Translations under genes and position numbers: made by a program
Notes under the pieces: model-generated
Seen by the model: the letters and a program-made list of their open reading frames with translations, nothing else
The model's database searches: none
What the model was told of the DNA's origin: nothing
DNA from: Chloroflexota bacterium
GTDB taxonomy: Bacteria; Chloroflexota; Anaerolineae; B4-G1; SLSP01
Direction of reading: 5' to 3'
Length of the DNA: 5,446 nucleotides
NCBI GenBank assembly: GCA_009908585.1
Contig: JAAAOZ010000165.1
Span: forward strand, 1-5,446
In this document: piece by piece, positions 1 through 5,446 of the stretch
How the letters are laid out: every line of letters starts with the position of its first letter
How positions within the stretch are numbered: the first letter of the stretch is position 1

Positions 1-1305
1 CAAGTGCTGCTGGTCGGGGTGGGTTTTCTACTCACCGCGGCGTTCCTGTTCTACATGGCGGCTACCTACACCACGGAATTTCGTCCGGCGCCGGGCGGCA
101 CCTATGTGGAGAGTGTGGGCGGCTATCCTCAGACGCTCAATCCGCTCCTCAGTTTCTACAACGATGCGGATAGCGATGTCACATCGTTGACCTTCAGTGG
201 GCTGACGCGCTTGGGGGCCCACGGTGAGGTCGTCCCCGATCTGGCGCTCGGCTGGGAGATTGACCCCACCGGTATCACCTACACCTTCCGACTGAACACC
301 GAGGCTCTCTGGCACGATGGCGCCTACGTCACCGCCGACGATGTCCTCTTCACCGTCTCGCTGCTCCAAGATCCCGACTATCCTGGGCCGCCGGATATCG
401 GCGCGTTGTGGCGCTCCGTCGAGGCTCAGAAGGTGGATGATTACACCGTCCACTTCATCTTGGCTGAACCTTACGCTCCCTTCTTGGACTACACCACCAT
501 TGGTCTGTTGCCGGTTCACAAGCTGGAGGGCGTGCAGGCCGTGAATTTGCCCTCGCTGGATTTCAACCGCGCGCCTGTGGGGACGGGGCCGTTTCGATTG
601 ACCGAGGTCGAAACCGAGGATGGACAGATTACCGCCGTGAACCTCAAGCGCTTCCAGCGCTATTACGGCGAAATCCCCTACCTGGAGAATGTGATCCTGC
701 GCTTCTATCCCACGCCACGCGCAGCCTTGGAAGCCTATCAGCAGGATCAGGTGGAGGGCGTCGCGCAAATTCCCAGCAGCTTGTTGCCCCAGGCCTTCGC
801 TGAGGAGGACTTTCAGCTCTACTCCGCGCCGATGGCCGAGATGTCAATGCTCTACTTCAACGAGTTGATGACGGACACGCTGCCCTTCGACGAGGGGCCG
901 GTGCGCCAGGCGCTGCTCTACGGTCTGGATCGCCGCGCGCTGATCGATGAGGTGCTGCGCGGTCAGGCCATCATCCCGGAGACGCCGCTGCTGCCGGGGA
1001 CGTGGGCCTACACCACCGAGGGCGTGCCCGCCTATCCCCACGATCTGGAGCGCGCCGAAGCGCTGTTGGCCGAGGCCGGATGGCGTCGCGACGCGGTGAC
1101 GGAGACGTTGCGCAACGCAGCAGGCGATTCCTTCACCTTCCAACTTACGGCGGCGAACGATCAGCGCGATATTGCCGTGGCGGAATTCATCGCGGAGCAA
1201 TGGGCCTCGCTGGGTATCTCAGTGACGGTGCAGGAAGTCCCGCCGCTTGCCCTCAGCGGCGCGTTGGAATCTCGCAGCTATCAGGCGTCTGGTCCTCCCC
1301 GGTGA
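1..1305 (+). CDS. ABC transporter substrate-binding protein, family 5 (peptide/nickel type), N-terminal and main part; 5' end outside window, frameshifted at 3' end
   Basis: This is the extracytoplasmic receptor of a peptide-type ABC importer (SBP_bac_5 family), which captures an oligopeptide or similar solute and delivers it to a membrane permease. Counting from the GTG at 4, residues 1-19 form a hydrophobic signal or anchor segment with no lipobox cysteine. Family hallmarks follow: PDLALGWEIDPTG with a TYTFRL strand and WHDG..VTADDV (about 77-115), the APVGTGPFRL signature (190-199), and QALLYGLDRRALI (302-314). The frame is open to the window's left edge (CAA precedes the GTG) and no ribosome binding site is visible, so the true start is probably upstream. 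The frame ends at TGA 1303-1305 after YQASGPPR, which is unlike the family, whereas the expected C-terminal third lies in the +1 frame. The solute is unknown. Permease and ATPase genes are not in the window. Family assignment is secure; substrate is not. Confidence 0.9.
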   Translation, partial: QVLLVGVGFLLTAAFLFYMAATYTTEFRPAPGGTYVESVGGYPQTLNPLLSFYNDADSDVTSLTFSGLTRLGAHGEVVPDLALGWEIDPTGITYTFRLNTEALWHDGAYVTADDVLFTVSLLQDPDYPGPPDIGALWRSVEAQKVDDYTVHFILAEPYAPFLDYTTIGLLPVHKLEGVQAVNLPSLDFNRAPVGTGPFRLTEVETEDGQITAVNLKRFQRYYGEIPYLENVILRFYPTPRAALEAYQQDQVEGVAQIPSSLLPQAFAEEDFQLYSAPMAEMSMLYFNELMTDTLPFDEGPVRQALLYGLDRRALIDEVLRGQAIIPETPLLPGTWAYTTEGVPAYPHDLERAEALLAEAGWRRDAVTETLRNAAGDSFTFQLTAANDQRDIAVAEFIAEQWASLGISVTVQEVPPLALSGALESRSYQASGPPR

Positions 1306-1642
1306 TCCAGACCCCTATCCCCTATGGCACGAGACGCAGCGCACCGATGGGCAGAATTACGCCGGATTCCAGCATCGGCGCATCAGCGAGGTGATCGAGC
1401 AGGCCCGCATCACGGTCAACCGGGAGGAGCGGGTGACGCTTTATCACGAGTTCCAGCAGATTTTTATGGAGCACGTGCCCGCGCTGCCCCTCTACGTGCC
1501 GATCTACACCTATGGGGTGGACTTCCGCGTCAACGATGTGCAGCTCGGTCCGTTGATGAAAACCGGGGATCGTTTCAACAGCATTCAGGATTGGTATGTG
1601 TTGCAGCGGCGCGTCATTGTGAGCGACCAGATCGAGCAATGA
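1289..1642 (+). CDS. ABC transporter substrate-binding protein, family 5, C-terminal part in shifted frame
   Basis: This is the C-terminal continuation of the preceding binding protein, read one base out of frame with it. From about 1289 the frame gives LVLPGDPDPYPLWHETQ, then a GQNYAGF motif, an ISEVIEQAR helix, the LYHEFQQIFMEHVPALPLY segment and a YTYGVDFRV strand. These are the usual closing elements of SBP_bac_5 proteins, where DPDPY follows a hydrophobic strand and the EF.QIF..E.PA.PLY helix lies near the end. Joined to the upstream part, the protein would have about 545 residues plus any N-terminal residues outside the window, which is normal for the family. I start the feature where homology-like sequence begins. 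A TTG at 1247 is the first possible initiator in this frame, but it has no convincing ribosome binding site and an isolated C-terminal lobe is unlikely to function. The stop is TGA 1640-1642. Confidence 0.85.
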   Translation: MVLPGDPDPYPLWHETQRTDGQNYAGFQHRRISEVIEQARITVNREERVTLYHEFQQIFMEHVPALPLYVPIYTYGVDFRVNDVQLGPLMKTGDRFNSIQDWYVLQRRVIVSDQIEQ

Positions 1643-1712
1643 AAGGTTGTCTGATTCGTATTTGTAAGCATCGCTTGGATGTAGCATGATAGGAAAGTGG
1701 CTCAAACAGCCC

Positions 1713-1739
1713 TCTTGTATCTATCGTGCTTTCTTGTAT
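1713..1739 (+). repeat. 8-bp direct repeat TCTTGTAT, 19-bp period, in ppdK promoter
   Basis: TCTTGTAT occurs at 1713-1720 and again at 1732-1739. The first copy contains the putative -35 and the second overlaps the putative -10. Spacing of nearly two helical turns would suit a DNA-binding dimer, but two short AT-rich copies can also arise by chance. No binding protein can be named. Confidence 0.35.
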
Positions 1740-1742
1740 ACT
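1715..1742 (+). promoter_or_regulatory. Putative sigma-70-type promoter for ppdK
   Basis: TTGTAT (1715-1720) and TATACT (1737-1742) are separated by 16 bases. The -10 matches the consensus at five of six positions and the -35 at three of six. Transcription would start near 1750, leaving a leader of about 40 bases before the ppdK ATG. The region is clearly richer in A and T than the surrounding genes. Consensus matching in a probable non-proteobacterium is only suggestive. Confidence 0.4.
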
Positions 1743-1770
1743 TATAAAGATGTCTGTTTAACTAAAAACT

Positions 1771-1780
1771 AGGGAGGAAA
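1771..1780 (+). promoter_or_regulatory. Strong ribosome binding site of ppdK
   Basis: AGGGAGGAAA contains a GGAGG core at 1773-1777, ten bases before the ATG at 1788. It is the strongest Shine-Dalgarno match in the window. It fixes the ppdK start, and the protein begins with the usual PPDK opening (KKWVY) directly after it. Confidence 0.8.
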
Positions 1781-1787
1781 GAGTAGT

Positions 1788-4547
1788 ATGACCAAGAAAT
1801 GGGTTTATCTCGCGCGAAACGGCAAGTCCGAATACACTAAGGTATTGGGACACGACCCGGAACTTCTGGAGATGAAAGAAATCTTCGGAGGGAAGGGCGC
1901 CGGTTTGATGGCGATGACAGCGGCCGGCGCACCTGTGCCCCCGGCCTTTACCATCACCACCGAAGCGTGCATCGAGTACATGGAAACGAACGAGCTTCCT
2001 GAAGGTATGTGGGATCAGACGCTGGAAGCCCTCGAGGATATTGAGGAGCAGACTGGCAAGACCTTCGGTGAGGGCAAGAATCCGCTGCTGGTCTCCGTGC
2101 GCTCCGGCGCGCGCGTGTCGATGCCCGGTATGATGGACACCGTCCTCAACCTGGGCCTCAACGATGAGACCCGCGCCTCATTGGCCAAACTGACCGACAA
2201 CGAGTGGTTCTCCTACGACGCGCATCGTCGCTTCATCAGCATGTTCTCCGACATCGTGATGGGCTACAGCCGCCTTCACTTTGAGGAAAAGCTGGAAGAA
2301 CTGAAGGAGAAAGAGGGCGTCGAGCTGGATACCGAGGTCAGCCTCGAGGGCCTGAAGTGGCTGGTGGAAGAGTACAAGAAGATGTACAAAGCGCGCTTTG
2401 GCGAAGAGTTCCCCACCGATCCGTACAAGCAGTTGGAACTTTCGATCAAGGCGGTTTTTGATTCCTGGAATGGTGAGCGCGCCGTCGCTTACCGCGATCA
2501 CGAAGGCATCCCCCACAATTGGGGCACCGCCGTCAACGTGCAGACGATGGTCTTCGGCAATATGGGCGAAGACTCCGCGACCGGCGTGGCCTTCAGCCGC
2601 GACCCCGCCACCGGCGCGCACGAGTACCTCTATGGCGAGTTCCTGCCCAACGCACAGGGTGAGGACGTCGTCGCCGGTATCCGCACCCCGCACCGGATCA
2701 GCCTCCAAGGCTCCCGCGAGTGGGCCAAGGAACGGGGCATTTCCGAAGAAGAGCGCGCCAACCGGTTCCCCAGCTTGGAAGAGATGATGCCCGAGGTCTA
2801 CCAAGAATTCTTGGAGATCGTCGATATGCTGGAGAATTACTACAAAGATATGCAGGATATGGAGTTCACCATCGAGCGCGGCAAGCTCTGGATGTTGCAG
2901 ACCCGCACGGGCAAGCGCACCGGCGCCTCGCACGTCAAGATCGCCGTCGATCTGTGTGAAGAGGGTGTGATTGAGAAAGAGACCGCGCTAGAGCGCGTCA
3001 AGCCGATGCACGTCGAACTGTTGCTGCGCCCCAGCTTCGATCCCAAGGCCGAGAAGGACTTGATCGCCAAGGGCTTGAACGCTTCGCCCGGCGCCGCCGT
3101 CGGCATCGCCGTCTTTGACGCGGAGCGCGCCAAAGAGGCCGCCGAAGAGGGCAAAGATGTGATTTTGGTCCGCCCGGAGACGGTCCCCGATGAGGTGCCC
3201 GGTATGTTGGCCTCCAAGGGCGTCCTGACCCAGAAGGGTGGCGCGACCTCGCACGCCGCCGTCGTCGCGCGTGGCAGCAACCTGCCCGCCGTCGTCGGCT
3301 GTGAGCAGATTTCCGTCGATGTCAACCGCGCCCAATTCACCGTTGGCGACAAGGTCGTCAAAGAGGGCGACGTCATCTCCATCGATGGCTTCAATGGTGA
3401 GGTTTACGCGGGGAAAGTCCCGCTGATCAAGGCGGAGTACGAGGAGCAAGAAGAGCTGATCACGCTGCTGGAGTGGGCCGATGAGGTCCGCGTCCTGGGC
3501 GTGCGCGCTAACGCCGACGATGGCGAAGGCGCCAGCGAATCCGTGATGATGGGCGCCGAGGGCATCGGCTTGGCCCGCACCGAGCACATGTTCTTCGATG
3601 AAGCGGCCCGCGAGGCTGTCGTGAATATGATCATCGCGAAGACCGACGAAGAGCGCGAGGCCGCCTTGGCCGATATCCTCCCCGTCCAGGAAAAGGACTT
3701 CGAGGAACTCTTTGCGGCGATGGACGGCAAGCCCGTCATTATGCGCCTGATCGATCCGCCAATGCACGAATTCCTGCCCTCCCGTGAGGAGTTGATCGAA
3801 GAGGTCACGCGCCTGCGCATCGAAGCGCCGAAATCTGACGAACTGGCCGAGAAAGAGAAGATGCTTGAACTCGTCAACGGCATGTGGGAAGTCAACCCGA
3901 TGATGGGGCTGCGTGGCTGCCGCGCGGGCATTATGTACAAGGGGCTGACGGAAACGCAGACCCGCGCCTACGTCCAGGCCGCCTGCCGCTGCAAGAAGCG
4001 CGGCGTCGATGTTCACCCGGAGATTATGATCCCCTTAGTGGGGCACGTCAACGAGCTGAAGATCGAGCGCAAGAAGTTGGAAGAGGTCGCCGCAGAGGTG
4101 ATGGAAGAAGAGGGCGTCGAAGTGCCCCTGATGTTCGGCACGATGATCGAGATCCCGCGCGCGGCCCTGACCGCCGCCAAGATCGCCCAGGAAGCGGAGT
4201 TCTTCTCCTTCGGCACCAACGACCTGACCCAGATGACCTACGGCTACAGCCGCGACGACGCTGAGGGCAAGTTCCTGATGCAGTACGTCGATGAGGGCAT
4301 TCTGCCCGAGAACCCCTTCCAGGTGTTGGATCAGGAAGGCGTTGGCCGCCTGGTCAAGATATGCGTCGAGGAAGGCAAAGCCGCCAACCCCGATCTCGAA
4401 ATTGGCATCTGTGGCGAGCACGGTGGCGAGCCGAAATCCATCGACTTCTGCCATCGCGTTGGCCTGGATTACGTGAGCTGCTCCCCCTACCGCGTGCCTG
4501 TGGCCCGCTTGGCCGCCGCCCACGCTGCGATCCGCAACCGGGAGTAA
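1788..4547 (+). CDS. ppdK: Pyruvate, phosphate dikinase (PPDK)
   Basis: This cytoplasmic enzyme (EC 2.7.9.1) interconverts ATP, pyruvate and phosphate with AMP, PEP and pyrophosphate, serving gluconeogenesis or PPi-linked glycolysis. The N-terminal ATP-grasp part carries GGKGAGL (34-40), SVRSGAR (103-109, R105) and DMEFTIERGKLWMLQTR (357-373, E359, Q371, R373). The swivelling domain has GGATSHAAVVAR with the phospho-carrier H489 and, two residues before it, T487, the site used by PPDK regulatory proteins elsewhere. The C-terminal TIM barrel carries GLARTEHMF (594-602, R597), MRLIDPPMHEFLP (652-664, R653), MIEIPRA (E788), GTNDLTQ (N811, D812) and GICGEHGG (873-880) with catalytic C875. At 919 residues it is about 45 longer than the Clostridium symbiosum enzyme (874, as I recall it), largely through an insert near 305-328. 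The gene appears intact and has its own ribosome binding site. The PPDK-specific motifs rule out PEP synthase and PTS enzyme I. Confidence 0.98.
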   Translation: MTKKWVYLARNGKSEYTKVLGHDPELLEMKEIFGGKGAGLMAMTAAGAPVPPAFTITTEACIEYMETNELPEGMWDQTLEALEDIEEQTGKTFGEGKNPLLVSVRSGARVSMPGMMDTVLNLGLNDETRASLAKLTDNEWFSYDAHRRFISMFSDIVMGYSRLHFEEKLEELKEKEGVELDTEVSLEGLKWLVEEYKKMYKARFGEEFPTDPYKQLELSIKAVFDSWNGERAVAYRDHEGIPHNWGTAVNVQTMVFGNMGEDSATGVAFSRDPATGAHEYLYGEFLPNAQGEDVVAGIRTPHRISLQGSREWAKERGISEEERANRFPSLEEMMPEVYQEFLEIVDMLENYYKDMQDMEFTIERGKLWMLQTRTGKRTGASHVKIAVDLCEEGVIEKETALERVKPMHVELLLRPSFDPKAEKDLIAKGLNASPGAAVGIAVFDAERAKEAAEEGKDVILVRPETVPDEVPGMLASKGVLTQKGGATSHAAVVARGSNLPAVVGCEQISVDVNRAQFTVGDKVVKEGDVISIDGFNGEVYAGKVPLIKAEYEEQEELITLLEWADEVRVLGVRANADDGEGASESVMMGAEGIGLARTEHMFFDEAAREAVVNMIIAKTDEEREAALADILPVQEKDFEELFAAMDGKPVIMRLIDPPMHEFLPSREELIEEVTRLRIEAPKSDELAEKEKMLELVNGMWEVNPMMGLRGCRAGIMYKGLTETQTRAYVQAACRCKKRGVDVHPEIMIPLVGHVNELKIERKKLEEVAAEVMEEEGVEVPLMFGTMIEIPRAALTAAKIAQEAEFFSFGTNDLTQMTYGYSRDDAEGKFLMQYVDEGILPENPFQVLDQEGVGRLVKICVEEGKAANPDLEIGICGEHGGEPKSIDFCHRVGLDYVSCSPYRVPVARLAAAHAAIRNRE

Positions 4548-4598
4548 TCTCACCCCCATCCCTTGAAGTAATTAGGGTAAGACAATAGCATGACAAAC

Positions 4599-4631
4599 CG
4601 AGTGGCAGCCCATCACGGGCTGCCACTTGTT
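4599..4631 (+). terminator. Hairpin in the ppdK-GH32 spacer, probable terminator
   Basis: AGTGGCAGCCC (4601-4611) and GGGCTGCCACT (4617-4627) are perfect inverted repeats around the five-base loop ATCAC. Two more pairs (4600 with 4628 as G-T, and 4599 with 4629 as C-G) lengthen the stem to 13. It lies 54 bases past the ppdK stop and ends 27 bases before the GH32 ATG. The bases after it (TTGTTAC) contain only a short, broken T run, so it is not a textbook intrinsic terminator. It could instead act as an mRNA 3'-end stabiliser or a leader structure of the GH32 message. Confidence 0.6.
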
Positions 4632-4646
4632 ACATGAAGAATATAC

Positions 4647-4650
4647 GGAG
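4647..4650 (+). promoter_or_regulatory. Ribosome binding site of the GH32 gene
   Basis: GGAG lies eight bases before the ATG at 4659, just downstream of the spacer hairpin, and decides the start. No later ATG is possible without losing the WMNDPNG nucleophile region, which begins only 36 residues into the protein. Confidence 0.6.
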
Positions 4651-4658
4651 ACGAAAGC

Positions 4659-5405
4659 ATGACATCATCAACAGAAACAAGGTTGCGGAAAGTGCGACTC
4701 GCAACGGAGCGCGACTACCAAGACCCCCATCGGCCCCAGTACCACTTCCTACCGCCGGCTAATTGGATGAACGATCCCAATGGCCTTATCCAGTGGCGGG
4801 GACGCTATCATCTCTTTTATCAATATAATCCCAACGGCGCATTTCACGCCTCGATTCATTGGGGCCATGCCGTCAGCGAGGATCTGGTCCACTGGCGGGA
4901 TTGGCCTATCGCGCTCGCGCCCACGCCCGGCGGGCCGGATGCGGAGGGCTGCTGGTCGGGCTGTGCCATCGATCACGATGGCGTGCCCACGATGGCTTAC
5001 ACCGGCGTGGATCCCCAGGTTGTCTGTCTGGCGACCAGCGACGATGATTTGATGACCTGGCAGAAGCATCCGCTGAACCCCGTCATCGAGGGGCCGCCGG
5101 ACTCGATACGGGCGCGCACGGGTGGGGATTTTCGCGATCCCTTCGTCTGGCGCGGTGACGACCGCTGGTACATGGTCATCGGCTCGCGGCTCGTCGATCA
5201 GGGCGGGATGATCCTGCTCTATCAATCGGAGGATCTGCTCCATTGGCGCTATGTGCGTCCGCTACTGATCGGCGATGCGCAGCGGACCGAGCCGTTCTGG
5301 ACGGGGACGATGTGGGAATGCCCGAACTGGATCGATTTTGGCGCGGAACAGGCGCTGCTCATCTCGATGCAGACGCCGCCTTCGGAGCTTTTGTACGTCG
5401 GATAA
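4659..5405 (+). CDS. Glycoside hydrolase family 32 (beta-fructosidase: invertase/levanase/sucrose-6-phosphate hydrolase type), interrupted by in-frame TAA
   Basis: GH32 enzymes are retaining beta-fructosidases that release fructose from sucrose, sucrose-6-phosphate, inulin or levan. The five-bladed propeller motifs appear in order: WMNDPNG (36-42) with nucleophile D39, FYQYNP (53-58), WGHA (68-71), a WSG motif (99-101), FRDP (158-161) with transition-state stabiliser D160, and WECPN (219-223) with acid/base E220. There is no signal peptide, so the enzyme is probably cytoplasmic; sucrose or an imported fructo-oligosaccharide are likely substrates, but the sequence does not decide between them. 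The frame stops at TAA 5403-5405 after LLYVG, giving 248 residues, whereas the family usually has about 450-500. All three catalytic residues precede the stop, but the rest of the propeller and the C-terminal beta-sandwich are lost, so this product alone should not fold normally. The fold continues in the same frame after the stop. Confidence 0.93.
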   Translation: MTSSTETRLRKVRLATERDYQDPHRPQYHFLPPANWMNDPNGLIQWRGRYHLFYQYNPNGAFHASIHWGHAVSEDLVHWRDWPIALAPTPGGPDAEGCWSGCAIDHDGVPTMAYTGVDPQVVCLATSDDDLMTWQKHPLNPVIEGPPDSIRARTGGDFRDPFVWRGDDRWYMVIGSRLVDQGGMILLYQSEDLLHWRYVRPLLIGDAQRTEPFWTGTMWECPNWIDFGAEQALLISMQTPPSELLYVG

Positions 5406-5446
5406 TACCTCGGCTCTTTGGATGGGGCGGATCTGACGTTCACGCC
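5406..5446 (+). pseudogene. In-frame continuation of the GH32 gene beyond the TAA, cut by window end
   Basis: Directly after the stop, the same frame reads YLGSLDGADLTFT with no further stop to the window edge. GH32 proteins commonly have a strand ending in YFVG or YVG at this point, followed by Y, a few residues, DG and a hydrophobic/F-T pair, so this looks like the natural continuation of LLYVG. Because the frame is unchanged, the disruption is best explained by a substitution creating TAA rather than an indel. The stretch is short, so the match rests on pattern recall only. Confidence 0.6.

Noticed and set aside
1297..1305. Programmed +1 frameshift at CCC-CGG-TGA
   Set aside because: There is no stimulatory Shine-Dalgarno-like element or structure as in prfB, and binding proteins of this family are not known to use programmed shifting. 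An indel is simpler.
1699..1711. Small hairpin GGCT-CAAAC-AGCC after the binding-protein gene
   Set aside because: A four-pair stem without a T tract is too weak to call a terminator. CATC/GATG at 1669-1681 is equally weak.
1704..1759. Inverted pair AAACAG / CTGTTT flanking the ppdK promoter
   Set aside because: Only six bases per arm, 44 bases apart; expected by chance.
2988..4016. Long open frame of 342 codons on the minus strand inside ppdK
   Set aside because: It is antisense to an intact, motif-complete ppdK. Its composition (rich in H, D, G, A, L) is that of a mirror frame in GC-rich coding DNA, and no domain is recognisable. The same applies to the other minus-strand frames, for example 28-768, 2178-2933 and 4035-4559.
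4563..4591. Possible promoter for the GH32 gene: TTGAAG, 17 bases, TAGCAT
   Set aside because: Each hexamer matches consensus at only four of six positions, and transcription would start at the base of the hairpin. This is too weak to list as a feature.
4659..5446. A fructan-utilisation locus linking the binding protein, PPDK and GH32
   Set aside because: The binding protein is of the peptide type and not the sugar type, the spacers contain separate signals, and PPDK is a general central-metabolism enzyme. The adjacency alone does not support a functional system.

Overview
The window is a GC-rich bacterial fragment with three genes, all on the + strand: the 3' part of a family 5 (dipeptide/oligopeptide type) ABC-transporter substrate-binding protein gene, a complete pyruvate, phosphate dikinase gene (ppdK), and the 5' part of a glycoside hydrolase family 32 (invertase/levanase type) gene. 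The style of the binding protein (an N-terminal hydrophobic anchor, a TYTTEFRPAPGGTYVE-like start and a GDPDPYPLWHETQ-like segment) resembles Chloroflexota (Anaerolineae-like) proteins I know. That assignment is an inference from recall, not a search result.

Layout: 1-1642 holds the binding protein in two reading frames, because a net one-base frame change lies at about 1288-1300. Positions 1643-1787 are an AT-richer intergenic region with a plausible sigma-70-type promoter and a strong Shine-Dalgarno for ppdK. Positions 1788-4547 encode a 919-residue PPDK with every catalytic motif present. Positions 4548-4658 are a short spacer with a perfect 11-bp hairpin, probably a terminator, and the ribosome binding site of the next gene. 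Positions 4659-5446 encode the GH32 enzyme. It meets an in-frame TAA at 5403-5405, but family-like sequence continues in the same frame to the window edge.

The genes look like separate transcription units rather than one operon. Loosely, the theme is carbon uptake and central metabolism: solute import, fructoside hydrolysis, and pyruvate/PEP interconversion using AMP/PPi. I see no mobile element, CRISPR array, RNA gene, defence system or undescribed multi-gene system. The points worth a second look are the two disrupted genes on either side of an intact ppdK, the spacer hairpin, and a repeat overlapping the ppdK promoter.
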